Shown here: positions 1 through 7,659 of the stretch, piece after piece | Layout: each line of letters starts with the position of its first letter | Position numbering within the stretch: position 1 is the first letter of the stretch | Assembly (NCBI RefSeq): GCF_001544915.2 | Contig: NZ_FCOE02000035.1 | Coordinates: forward strand, 1 to 64,000 | DNA: 64,000 nt | Direction of reading: 5' to 3' | Source of the DNA: Caballeronia pedi | GTDB taxonomy: Bacteria > Pseudomonadota > Gammaproteobacteria > Burkholderiales > Burkholderiaceae | The notes under the pieces: model-generated | Told to the model about the DNA's origin: nothing | What the model saw: the letters and a program-made list of their open reading frames with translations, nothing else | The model's database searches: none | Position numbers and translations under genes: made by a program

Positions 1-131
1 TCGCCAGCCCGCAGACCAACGTCGCTCCGGTGACGCAAGTCGATGCCTCGACGCACACGAACGTCGATCTGACGAACATCACGAAGTCGCTCACGTCCGT
101 TGGCAGCGTGCTCGAAGGCGTGAAGCTGTGA
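1..131 (+). CDS. Double-glycine-leader small secreted peptide, copy 1 (3' end only)
   Basis: The reading frame starts at base 3 and ends at the TGA at 129-131, giving the last 42 residues of a protein paralogous to the two complete copies downstream. It shares ASPQTNVAPVTQVDAS and ends in a V-L-E-G-V-K-L tail. The leader lies outside the window, so its double-glycine site is inferred from the paralogues. It is followed at once by a strong intrinsic terminator, so it probably ends a separate transcript. Function is unknown; bacteriocin-like or signalling peptide is a hypothesis only. Confidence 0.8.
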   Translation, partial: ASPQTNVAPVTQVDASTHTNVDLTNITKSLTSVGSVLEGVKL

Positions 132-144
132 AGCATCGCCCTCG

Positions 145-186
145 AAGGGGAGAAGGAACCGCGCCGGTTCCTTCTCCCCTTTTTCC
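145..186 (+). terminator. Rho-independent terminator after peptide copy 1
   Basis: A perfect 17-bp stem (145-161 with 165-181), a 3-nt loop and a following T-rich run form a canonical intrinsic terminator 14 bases after the stop of copy 1. It separates copy 1 from copies 2 and 3. Confidence 0.9.
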
Positions 187-484
187 TCTTCTCTCTGCCG
201 CAAATCCCCTCTCCTTTCGCTGTTCTTTTCCCCGCTGCGGTTCGGCGGAGCGTCCGCGTCATCTCTTAAACATTTTGGATGCCGAATTATTTTTCTGATT
301 TCGTCGCGCTTTCGCACGATGAAGCGGTGTGCCACTTCGTCTTCCCCGCTTCGGACTGATCGCGCATGTTCGCCGTCAACCGACAACTCCCGGTTTTCTG
401 TCTTCCTCCGGCCAACTACCGTTACGGAAACGGAAGGCTGAACAGGCTCCATAAATTGCACGTCGAAATTATATTTCGCGTGAA
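187..484. other. Intergenic region, lower GC, no gene seen
   Basis: No open frame here has convincing coding character. The stretch is AT-richer than its surroundings, especially 265-305 and 450-500, as expected of upstream activating DNA for the sigma-54 promoter that follows. No credible sigma-70 promoter was found. Confidence 0.5.
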
Positions 485-497
485 AATCAACGCACTA
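485..497 (+). promoter_or_regulatory. IHF-like site
   Basis: AATCAA-N4-CTA matches the IHF consensus WATCAANNNNTTR at all but one of the specified positions. It lies about 30 bp upstream of the -24 element of the adjacent sigma-54-type promoter, where IHF commonly bends DNA to bring the activator to the polymerase. Inference from consensus only. Confidence 0.35.
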
Positions 498-527
498 GAT
501 TAACCGAACAGACCTTCCACCCTTGCC

Positions 528-543
528 TGGCACGCCCCTCGCA
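528..543 (+). promoter_or_regulatory. Candidate sigma-54 promoter of peptide genes 2-3
   Basis: TGGCACG-CCCC-TCGCA matches TGGCACG-N4-TTGCA with one mismatch. The invariant GG (529-530) and GC (541-542) are exactly 10 bp apart. The predicted start is near 553-555, leaving about 59 nt of leader before the ATG at 613. No competing -35/-10 pair of comparable quality was seen. Confidence 0.65.
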
Positions 544-612
544 TATGTAGCTGCGAGCGCAACGAATGATGCTCAACCAACCACCACACCAGATATTCCC
601 AGGAGCTACATC

Positions 613-870
613 ATGTTGAAGATCGACAACCTCGCAGTCAGCAAAGAACTCGGCCGTGCAGAAATGGGCGCTATCGTCGGCGGCGCGAGCATCTTCCAGA
701 ACAACGGCATCAACTCCAACTACAACGGCGGCTTCTCGTTCGCCAGCCCGCAGACCAACGTCGCTCCGGTGACGCAGGTCGATGCCTCGCAACACACCGA
801 CGTCGACGTGAAGAACATCACCAAGTCGCTCGCTACGGTCGGCAGCCTGCTCGGCGGCGTGGCGCTCTGA
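613..870 (+). CDS. Double-glycine-leader small secreted peptide, copy 2
   Basis: An 85-residue protein starting at an ATG preceded by AGGAG (601-605). Residues 13-24 read L-G-R-A-E-M-G-A-I-V-G-G, matching the double-glycine leader pattern (Leu -12, Glu -8, hydrophobic -7, Ile -4, Gly-Gly at -2/-1) cut by C39 peptidase-containing ABC exporters (PCAT). Predicted mature peptide: 61 residues, no cysteine, Asn/Ser/Val rich, with a Gly-Leu-rich C-terminus. About 80 % identical to copy 3, and the leaders differ at one residue (Asp/Glu 5). No exporter or modification enzyme is in the window. The role could be an unmodified bacteriocin-like peptide, a signal, or a matrix or adhesin peptide; the sequence alone does not decide. 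Confidence 0.85.
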   Translation: MLKIDNLAVSKELGRAEMGAIVGGASIFQNNGINSNYNGGFSFASPQTNVAPVTQVDASQHTDVDVKNITKSLATVGSLLGGVAL

Positions 871-907
871 TACCTCACTCACTCATTCAAGTCTCAGGAG
901 AATCATC

Positions 908-1165
908 ATGTTGAAGATCGAAAACCTCGCAGTCAGCAAAGAACTCGGCCGTGCAGAAATGGGCGCCATCGTCGGCGGCGCGAGTATCTTCCAGAACAAC
1001 GGCATCAACTCCAACTCGGTGTCCGGCTTCTCGTTCGCCAGCCCGCAAATCAACGTCGCACCGGTGACTCAGGTCGACGCATCGCAATACACGAAGGTCG
1101 ATCTGACGAACGTCACGAAATCGATCGACGCTATCGGCAGTCTCCTGCATGGCGTGAAGGTCTGA
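908..1165 (+). CDS. Double-glycine-leader small secreted peptide, copy 3
   Basis: An 85-residue paralogue of copy 2, 37 bp downstream, with its own CAGGAG ribosome site (895-900) and no promoter between them, so the two are probably co-transcribed. The leader ends in AIVGG at residues 20-24. The mature part keeps ASIFQNNGINSN and NVAPVTQVDAS but differs at 37-39 and through the C-terminal third. Near-identical leaders with diverging cores fit tandem duplication plus selection on the exported part. A hairpin that could end the transcript follows at 1181-1211. Confidence 0.85.
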   Translation: MLKIENLAVSKELGRAEMGAIVGGASIFQNNGINSNSVSGFSFASPQINVAPVTQVDASQYTKVDLTNVTKSIDAIGSLLHGVKV

Positions 1166-1180
1166 AGCAGCACCGTCGAC

Positions 1181-1211
1181 AGGAGAAGGAACAATTGCGC
1201 TTCCTTCTCCT
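1181..1211 (+). terminator. Terminator-like hairpin after peptide copy 3
   Basis: An 11-bp stem AGGAGAAGGAA / TTCCTTCTCCT (1181-1191 with 1201-1211) and a 9-nt loop lie 16 bases after the stop. The stem sequence is related to the terminator after copy 1, showing that the duplication unit included the terminator. The T-run is missing, so efficiency is doubtful. Confidence 0.5.
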
Positions 1212-1324
1212 CTCACGAATCACTTGTCTCGGGTCCAATCAATAACAAGCTGCTTGAAAGTCGATGTAAGAAGTGATATCGCTTTGCGGATATTCATTGT
1301 GTGACACTCCGCAGAGGTGATTCG

Positions 1325-3292
1325 ATGCGCACTGCAACGCTAATAGCGGGATTCTGTCTGCTGGCGTCCGCCGCCGCTCCTCTCGATGCACTGGCTCAAG
1401 CGCCCAAAGGCGCGACGGCCGCGACCATACAAGCGAACGACAAACTTCGTAGTTACCTCGATTTCAGCGACCGGCGTGATTTCGATGATTCACGACGCGG
1501 CTTCATTGCGGATCTCCCTAGCCCCGTAATAAAGGGACCAGCGGGTAACGTTGTTATCGATCTTTCGCAGTATGATTTTCTGAAATCAACGGCCGAGACA
1601 CCCGCGACCGTCAATCCCAGTCTCTGGCGTCAGTCGCAAATCCTTGCGTCGCATGGCCTGTTCAAGGTTGTCGACGGCATTTATCAAGTCCGCAATATCG
1701 ACCTCGCGAATATCACCTTCATACGCGGAAAAACGGGCTGGGTCGTCGTCGACGTGCTGACTTCAGCTGAAACCGCAAAAGCCGCCTATGACCTGATCAA
1801 CGACAAAGTCGAGCGGCTTCCGATCACGGGTGTCATCTTCACTCATAGTCACGTCGATCACTTTGCGGGCATTCGCGGTATCGTCGACGAAAAGGATGTG
1901 CGCTCCGGAAAGATTCCCGTGGTGGCGCCGGACGGCTTCATGGAAGAAGCCGTCAGTGAGAACGTGTTTGCCGGCAACGTCATGAGCCGGCGCGCATCGT
2001 ACATGTACGGCAACCTTTTGCCGAAAGACCCGCGCGGCAATGTCGGCGGTGGTCTCGGCCTGACTACGGGCGCCGGGACGATCACCTTGTTCGAACCGAG
2101 CAATCTGATCAGGAAGACCGGCGATAAAATGTCGATCGACGGTGTCGATATCGTGTTTCAGATGGCCCCCGGCACCGAAGCGCCAGCGGAGATGATGTTT
2201 TATTTCCCTCAGTTCAAGGCAATCGATCTGGCCGAAGACGGCAATCACACCTTGCATAACATCCTGACGCTACGCGGCGCGAAAGTGCGAAGCGCGCAGA
2301 AATGGGCGTATTACCTCGATCAGACCATCGATCTCTGGGGCAGCGATGCGCAGGTCTCGTTCGGCAGTCACCATTGGCCACAGTGGGGTAATGATCGCGT
2401 GGTCGAGCATCTGAAAAAGCAGCGCGATCTCTACAAGTACATCAATGACCAGACGCTGCGCATGGCGAATCAAGGCCTCACCATGCACGAAGTCGCGGAG
2501 CAGTTCGTGTTGCCCGATTCGCTTGCAAAGGAATTCTATAACCGGGGCTATTACGGCAACCTGAAACACAACGTGCGCGCGACCTATCAGCTTTATCTCG
2601 GATGGTGGGACGGCAACCCGGCCGACTTCGATCCTTTGCCGCCAACTGACGAAGCAAAGAAATACGTCGAATTGATCGGGGCCGACAAGATACTCGCCAA
2701 TGCGCGCGACGCATTCGCCAAGGGCGATTACCGTTGGGCGGCGACGATCACCAACAAGCTCGTATTCGCTCAGCCGAATAATCAGGCAGCGAGGCAGCTC
2801 GAAGCAGACGCGCTCGAACAACTCGGCTATCAGGCCGAATCAGGCCCGGCGCGCAACTTCTATTTGAGCGGCGCGCAGGAACTGCGCGGCGGCGTGAAAA
2901 AAATGGCGACGCCAAATACCTCGTCTCCCGACATCATTCGAGGCATGACCACTGAAATGTTCCTCGACTTCCTCGCGATCCACCTCAACGGACCGCGCGC
3001 CGGCGACAAACATTACGCCTTCAACGTCAATTTTCCGGACATCAAGGAAAACTATTCTCTGACCGTCGAAGACGGTGTGATGAATTATGGCAAGGGCAAG
3101 ACGCTTCAGAATGCCGATGCGACGATCACGCTCGATCGAACGACGCTGGATGATATCGCCCTGGGCAAGCTGAAGCTCGGTAATCTCGCCGATAGCGGCC
3201 AGGTGAAGATCGACGGCGATCGTCAGAAGTTCAACGACATGCTGGCGCTGTTCGACAAGTTCGATTTCTGGTTCACGATCAGCGAACCCTGA
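1325..3292 (+). CDS. MBL-fold alkyl sulfatase (SdsA1/BDS1 type), periplasmic
   Basis: A 655-residue protein; ATG 1325 is chosen because AGAGGTG lies just upstream and a signal peptide (about residues 1-26, ending A-L-A-Q-A) follows directly. The metallo-β-lactamase zinc motif T-H-S-H-V-D-H has H174, H176, D178 and H179. A T-L-H-N element (H311) and G-S-H-H-W-P complete the alkylsulfatase pattern. The middle matches the dimerisation domain and the last ~120 residues the SCP2-like C-terminal domain. Family members hydrolyse primary alkyl sulfates such as SDS to alcohol and sulfate. It stands alone between the peptide genes and an SDR. Substrate is inferred from family. Confidence 0.88.
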   Translation: MRTATLIAGFCLLASAAAPLDALAQAPKGATAATIQANDKLRSYLDFSDRRDFDDSRRGFIADLPSPVIKGPAGNVVIDLSQYDFLKSTAETPATVNPSLWRQSQILASHGLFKVVDGIYQVRNIDLANITFIRGKTGWVVVDVLTSAETAKAAYDLINDKVERLPITGVIFTHSHVDHFAGIRGIVDEKDVRSGKIPVVAPDGFMEEAVSENVFAGNVMSRRASYMYGNLLPKDPRGNVGGGLGLTTGAGTITLFEPSNLIRKTGDKMSIDGVDIVFQMAPGTEAPAEMMFYFPQFKAIDLAEDGNHTLHNILTLRGAKVRSAQKWAYYLDQTIDLWGSDAQVSFGSHHWPQWGNDRVVEHLKKQRDLYKYINDQTLRMANQGLTMHEVAEQFVLPDSLAKEFYNRGYYGNLKHNVRATYQLYLGWWDGNPADFDPLPPTDEAKKYVELIGADKILANARDAFAKGDYRWAATITNKLVFAQPNNQAARQLEADALEQLGYQAESGPARNFYLSGAQELRGGVKKMATPNTSSPDIIRGMTTEMFLDFLAIHLNGPRAGDKHYAFNVNFPDIKENYSLTVEDGVMNYGKGKTLQNADATITLDRTTLDDIALGKLKLGNLADSGQVKIDGDRQKFNDMLALFDKFDFWFTISEP

Positions 3293-3373
3293 TCGATTGA
3301 GCGATTGATCGATTGCGCGCCGATTTCGCGCCGCGGTTATCATCGGCTTCGTCTCCCTTCCGAGCGTGACGCC

Positions 3374-4075
3374 ATGAGCACTCTTCCTTACCGCAGCGCC
3401 CTCATCATCGGTGCCGGACCCGGCATCAGCGGCGCGCTCACGCGGCGTTTGCGCGCCGAAAACATTCCGGTCGTCATCGCCGCGCGCAACGTCGACAAGC
3501 TGTCGGCGCTGGTCGATGAAACCGGCGCCATCGCGCTGCCCGTCGATGCGTCGGATGCCGGCGAGATAGAAGCGCTCTTCGCCGAAACCGATGCCCGCAT
3601 CGGCGCGCCCGAGATCGTGATCTACAACGCGAGCGGACGCGTGCGCGGCCCCATCGCCGAACTCGATGCGGCGGAAGTCGGCAAGGCGCTCGCCGTGACC
3701 GCGCTCGGCGCGTTCTACGCGGTCCAGCAGGCGGCCAGACGCATGATTCCCGCAGCGAAGGGCGCGATCCTGTTGACGGGCGCGACCGCGGGTGTGAAAG
3801 GCTTCGCGCTGTCCGCGCCGTTCGCGATGGGCAAGTTCGCTCTGCGCGGCCTCGCGCAGAGCGCCGCGCGCGAACTGATGCCGAAGGGTATTCATGTCGC
3901 GCACTTCGTCATCGACGGCGGCGTGCGCGCCGCGCATCGCGCCGATCCGGCGGACGCGCCCGACAGCACGCTCGACCCCGATGCGATCGCGCAGAGTTAT
4001 ATCGATGTGCTGCGTCAGCATCGCAGCGCGTGGACATCGGAAATCGAACTGCGGCCGTGGGTGGAGAAGTTCTGA
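3374..4075 (+). CDS. SDR-family oxidoreductase lacking the catalytic Tyr
   Basis: 233 residues from ATG 3374. The N-terminus has the Rossmann nucleotide motif G-A-G-P-G-I-S-G (about 13-20) and the N-A-S-G element typical of short-chain dehydrogenases. At the active site the usual Y-x-x-x-K reads F-A-M-G-K (F150...K154), so the catalytic tyrosine is replaced by phenylalanine while the lysine is kept. A recognisable SDR subgroup has this FxxxK form with a K-F-A-L-R-G-L-A-Q-S helix, so it is probably a real family trait rather than damage. Nucleotide binding is likely; catalysis is uncertain. It converges with the regulator ending at 4080. Confidence 0.8.
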   Translation: MSTLPYRSALIIGAGPGISGALTRRLRAENIPVVIAARNVDKLSALVDETGAIALPVDASDAGEIEALFAETDARIGAPEIVIYNASGRVRGPIAELDAAEVGKALAVTALGAFYAVQQAARRMIPAAKGAILLTGATAGVKGFALSAPFAMGKFALRGLAQSAARELMPKGIHVAHFVIDGGVRAAHRADPADAPDSTLDPDAIAQSYIDVLRQHRSAWTSEIELRPWVEKF

Positions 4076-4079
4076 GGCG

Positions 4080-5057
4080 TCACATCGCCTCAGCGCCGCC
4101 CGACCGTATCTCCTTCACGCCGCGCCCGAGCCGCCGACGCAACAGGGTGCGCAGCGTCGCGCCGTCGACATAACCCACTTCGGCGGCGATGGCTTCGATA
4201 TCGAGCCGGCTCGTGCGCAGCAGATGCACGGCCCGCTCGACGCGCAGATCCTGGAAATACGACAGCGGCGACTTGCCGAGCACGGCCTCGATGCGGCGTT
4301 GCAGCGTGCGCGTGCTGGTGGCGAGCGCATGCGCGGCGGCATCGAGCGAAAAGCCCTGTGCCAGCCGCGCGCGCGCCCAGCGCTCGAAGCGCTCGACCAT
4401 CGGGTCCGCGCGCGCCAGATGATCCGGAATCATGTACGGCGCCTGCGAAGGCCGCGCATCGACCAGCAGATAGCGCGCGACCGTCGCCGCGAGCGCGGGA
4501 CTCGTCTGATTCATCAGCCAGAGCGCGAGATCGAGATGGCCCATCGCGGCGCCCGCCGTCGCGAACTCGCCCGACGGCACCAGCATGCGCGCGCTGTCCA
4601 GACGCACCGCCGGATAGCGCTGCCGAAACAACGGCGCGAGCCACCAGCTCGTGGTCGCCTCGTGATCGTCCAGCAGACCGGATTCCGCCAGCACGAAGGT
4701 GCCGATGCACGCCGCCGCGATCTTCACGCCGTCCGCGTGATGGTGCGCGAGCAGCTCCATCGCGTCGATCACATCGCGGCGCGCGAGCGCCGGCAGCAAT
4801 TGCGCGGGCATCTTGGTGCCGGGCGCCGGCACGATCAGCCAGTCGGGGCGCGTCATCGCGCTCGCAGGTTTGACCGGGACGCGCATGCCGAGCGCGGTGC
4901 GCACGTCGCGCCGCATGCCGATCAGTTCGATCTCGAAGCGCGGACTGGTGTCGGGCTCCGACATCGCGGCCAGTTCGTTCGCGGTGGTGAACGCGTCGAG
5001 CACGGCGCAGAGCGCGGTGTCGAATACGCCGTCGAGGGCGAGAACCGTGAGTCGCAT
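4080..5057 (-). CDS. GlxA-type AraC-family transcriptional regulator
   Basis: 325 residues. The first ~190 form a DJ-1/PfpI-like domain (M-R-L-T-V-L-A-L-D-G-V-F-D start; C-I-G-T-F-V-L-A-E-S-G-L-L-D-D-H near the usual nucleophile elbow). The last ~100 are an AraC/XylS double helix-turn-helix (A-T-S-T-R-T-L-Q-R-R-I and the I-A-A-E-V-G-Y-V-D-G-A-T-L-R-T-L-L-R-R second helix). Divergent from the GNAT gene at 5153 across a 95-bp gap, so it may control that gene and itself. Effector unknown. Confidence 0.88.
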   Translation of the reverse strand: MRLTVLALDGVFDTALCAVLDAFTTANELAAMSEPDTSPRFEIELIGMRRDVRTALGMRVPVKPASAMTRPDWLIVPAPGTKMPAQLLPALARRDVIDAMELLAHHHADGVKIAAACIGTFVLAESGLLDDHEATTSWWLAPLFRQRYPAVRLDSARMLVPSGEFATAGAAMGHLDLALWLMNQTSPALAATVARYLLVDARPSQAPYMIPDHLARADPMVERFERWARARLAQGFSLDAAAHALATSTRTLQRRIEAVLGKSPLSYFQDLRVERAVHLLRTSRLDIEAIAAEVGYVDGATLRTLLRRRLGRGVKEIRSGGAEAM

Positions 5058-5152
5058 GGCGTAAATGATTCTAAAAATGTCATTTCCGACAATAGCCCCG
5101 ACCGCGCCTTCTGTCTACAGTGACTCACATTCCCCGATCCAAGGAACCGTCA

Positions 5153-5875
5153 ATGACTTCGCCACAACACGCCCTCGACCGTCCGATCTGGACCGCGCTC
5201 ACCACGAAGCAGCGCCATCTCGGCCAGGGCGACACGCTCGCGCGGCGCTTTCATCCCGATGTCGCGCCGTTCGCGGCGATCGCGGCGGAAACGCCGGAGG
5301 CCTGGCGCGCGCTGCACACGCTGTTGCAGCCGCACGAGCAGGTCGCCATTCTGTCGTCGGATGCGCTCGAGAGCATCGATGCATTGCAGGCAAAGCGCGT
5401 CGGCACGATTCATCAGATGATCGCGACGCAGCCCTTCACGCACAGCACGGACGACAGCGACGTGATCCGTCTCGGCACGGCCGATGTGGACGACATGCTC
5501 GCGCTCGTGCAAAGAACGCGGCCCGGCCCGTTCGGCAAGCGCACTCACGAGATGGGCCGGTACATCGGGATTCGCGAGCACGGGCAGCTCATCGCGATGG
5601 CGGGCGAACGCATGTGTATCGACGGTTATGTGGAAATCAGCGCCGTATGCGTGAATGAACGCAGTCGCGGACGCGGGCTCTCCGGCAGGCTCATGAACAT
5701 CCTGCGCAGGGAAATCGGGCTACGCGGCGCGACGCCGTTCCTGCACGTGTTCAGTCACAACGAAAGCGCGATCGGCGTGTACGAGCGGCTCGGCTTCGAA
5801 CTGCGCCACGCGTTCGCGCTCACGCAGGTCATGCATGCCGATCCAGCCACGCCCGCCAGCCGCCATATCGCGTGA
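5153..5875 (+). CDS. GNAT-family N-acetyltransferase
   Basis: 240 residues. ATG 5153 is preferred over an upstream GTG (5120) because AAGGA sits 7 nt before it. The C-terminal half carries the GNAT fold: acetyl-CoA loop N-E-R-S-R-G-R-G-L-S-G-R-L (motif A, R/Q-x-x-G-x-G/A), then F-L-H-V-F-S-H-N-E-S-A-I-G-V-Y-E-R-L-G-F (motif B). The N-terminal ~100 residues resemble a second, degenerate acetyltransferase-like half. Its 3' end overlaps the end of the convergent allophanate hydrolase by 47 bp. Substrate unknown. Confidence 0.8.
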   Translation: MTSPQHALDRPIWTALTTKQRHLGQGDTLARRFHPDVAPFAAIAAETPEAWRALHTLLQPHEQVAILSSDALESIDALQAKRVGTIHQMIATQPFTHSTDDSDVIRLGTADVDDMLALVQRTRPGPFGKRTHEMGRYIGIREHGQLIAMAGERMCIDGYVEISAVCVNERSRGRGLSGRLMNILRREIGLRGATPFLHVFSHNESAIGVYERLGFELRHAFALTQVMHADPATPASRHIA

Positions 5876-7628
5876 TATCGACAGCGCCTTCGAGCGCATA
5901 CGCCTCGCACACGAAGCCGGTTTCCCAGCGTCCATCCGCGAGCTCGACCTTGCCGAGCCCGAGCGGCGCGGAAATGCCCGCGAGGAACGAGCCGACCTCC
6001 GCGCCCGGCATCTCCCACACTTCGACCGCGATCTCTGCGCCGTTCGCTTCATCGCGCATCATGCCGGGCCGCGCGATCGCACCGCCCGCGAGCGCGTACA
6101 GCCGATAACGCGGCGCGCTCGCCGTCGCTTCGACGAGGCGCGCGCCACGCGCGGTCAACTGCCCGTTCAGCGGCAAACCCGCGAGATGCGCGCCGCACAC
6201 GACGAGCTTCATGCGGTCGCCGCGCGCGGCGTGCGCGGGCGCATCGGTGTTCTGCGACGCACCGCCGACGAGCGGCACGGCGAGTCTGCGATGCAGCGCA
6301 TCGGCGACGCTCAGAAGGTATTGATCGGTGAAGGCGCGGCCGAACAGCGTCACGCCCCACGGCAGGCCGTTGCGCATGAATCCCGCGGGCGTCGCGGCGG
6401 CGGCGTAATCGAGCAGGTTCATGAAATTCGTGTAATGCCCGAGCAATGAGTTCGCGCCGATCGGATCGCGCTCCAGTTCGGCGAGCGTGACCGGGCGCGG
6501 GATCGATGGCGTCAGCACGCAATCGAGATCCGCGAGACCCGCGTCGCAACGCTGCTTCAACGCCTGCAATCTGTACTGCGCGCGGAACGCATCGACGGCT
6601 GTCGTGCCGGGCGCTTTCGCGAGCACATCGCGGATCACGGGCAGCACGGCATCCGGCTGCGCTTCCAGCAGCGCGCCCGCGACGCTATACCGTTCGGCGA
6701 CCCACGGCCCTTCGTAGAGCAAATGCGCCGCTTCGATGAACGGCGCGAAGTCGATGTCGACCGCCTCGCCGCCGATCGCTTCGAGCGCCGCGCGCGCACC
6801 GGCAAAGAGCGCGGGGCTTTCAGCGCAACCGGCGAATTCGAGCTGGCGCGGCACGCCGAAACGAAAGCGCGCGACCTTGCCGAACGCCGCACCATCGTTC
6901 CATTGCGGATTCGCGCGGCTGTAGGCGTCGGCGGGATCGTGGCCTGCCGTGAGCGCGAGCAGCGTGCTCGCCTCGCTCGCGGTCGCCGTGAAATACGTCA
7001 CGCAATCGAGCGTGCGGCACGCGGGCACGACGCCCGCCGTCGAGAGCAGGCCCTTCGTCCCCTTCATGCCGAAGAGATTGTTCAACGCGGCGGGCACGCG
7101 GCCCGAGCCGGCCGTATCGGTGCCGAGCGCGAAGCTCGCGACACCGAGCGCGACAGCCAGCGACGATCCCGCGCTCGACCCGCCCGACGGATAGTCGGCC
7201 AGCACACTGTTGCGGCACTTGCCGTAAGGCGAGCGCGTGCCGTTCAGGCCGGTCGCGAACTGGTCCAGATTCGTCTTGCCGATGGGCACCGCGCCGAGCG
7301 CGATCAGGCGCGCGACGAGCGTCGCCGACTCGTTCGGCGTGTAGGCGAACGCGGGACACGCGGCGGTCGTCGGCACGCCCGCGAGATCGATGTTGTCCTT
7401 GATCGCGAACGGCACGCCGTAGAGCGGCAGCGAATCGATATCGCGTGCGTCGAGCGCGGCGAGCCAAGGTTCGATTTCGTCATCGCTCAGCAGATGAATG
7501 AAAAGCCGATAGTCGGGGTTGAGCATCGCGGCACGCGCGCGCAACGTGCCGATCAGCGCGCGCGGCGTCGCGCGGCCTTCGCGATACGCGGCGCGCAAGG
7601 CGGAAAGACGCAGGTCGAATGAATCCAT
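5829..7628 (-). CDS. atzF: Allophanate hydrolase
   Basis: 599 residues, the usual full length. The amidase-signature domain (about 1-440) has the Ser-cisSer-Lys set: K77 in I-K-D-N, serines in G-G-S-S-A-G-S-S (about 151-152) and the probable nucleophile S174 in D-T-A-G-S-G-R. The C-terminal ~125 residues start at M-K-L-V-V-C-G-A-H-L-A-G-L-P-L-N and match the allophanate hydrolase C-terminal domain, which decarboxylates the intermediate. It converts allophanate to ammonia and CO2 and is the last gene of the guanidine operon, 31 bp after the carboxylase. Confidence 0.93.
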   Translation of the reverse strand: MDSFDLRLSALRAAYREGRATPRALIGTLRARAAMLNPDYRLFIHLLSDDEIEPWLAALDARDIDSLPLYGVPFAIKDNIDLAGVPTTAACPAFAYTPNESATLVARLIALGAVPIGKTNLDQFATGLNGTRSPYGKCRNSVLADYPSGGSSAGSSLAVALGVASFALGTDTAGSGRVPAALNNLFGMKGTKGLLSTAGVVPACRTLDCVTYFTATASEASTLLALTAGHDPADAYSRANPQWNDGAAFGKVARFRFGVPRQLEFAGCAESPALFAGARAALEAIGGEAVDIDFAPFIEAAHLLYEGPWVAERYSVAGALLEAQPDAVLPVIRDVLAKAPGTTAVDAFRAQYRLQALKQRCDAGLADLDCVLTPSIPRPVTLAELERDPIGANSLLGHYTNFMNLLDYAAAATPAGFMRNGLPWGVTLFGRAFTDQYLLSVADALHRRLAVPLVGGASQNTDAPAHAARGDRMKLVVCGAHLAGLPLNGQLTARGARLVEATASAPRYRLYALAGGAIARPGMMRDEANGAEIAVEVWEMPGAEVGSFLAGISAPLGLGKVELADGRWETGFVCEAYALEGAVDITRYGGWRAWLDRHA

Positions 7629-7659
7629 GTCCGATGATTCCTTGTTGGTATGAAGTGCG

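Noticed and set aside
456..484. Sigma-70 promoter for the peptide genes (TTGCAC with downstream AT-rich bases)
   Set aside because: No acceptable -10 at 16-18 bp spacing; the sigma-54 motif at 528-543 is much better.
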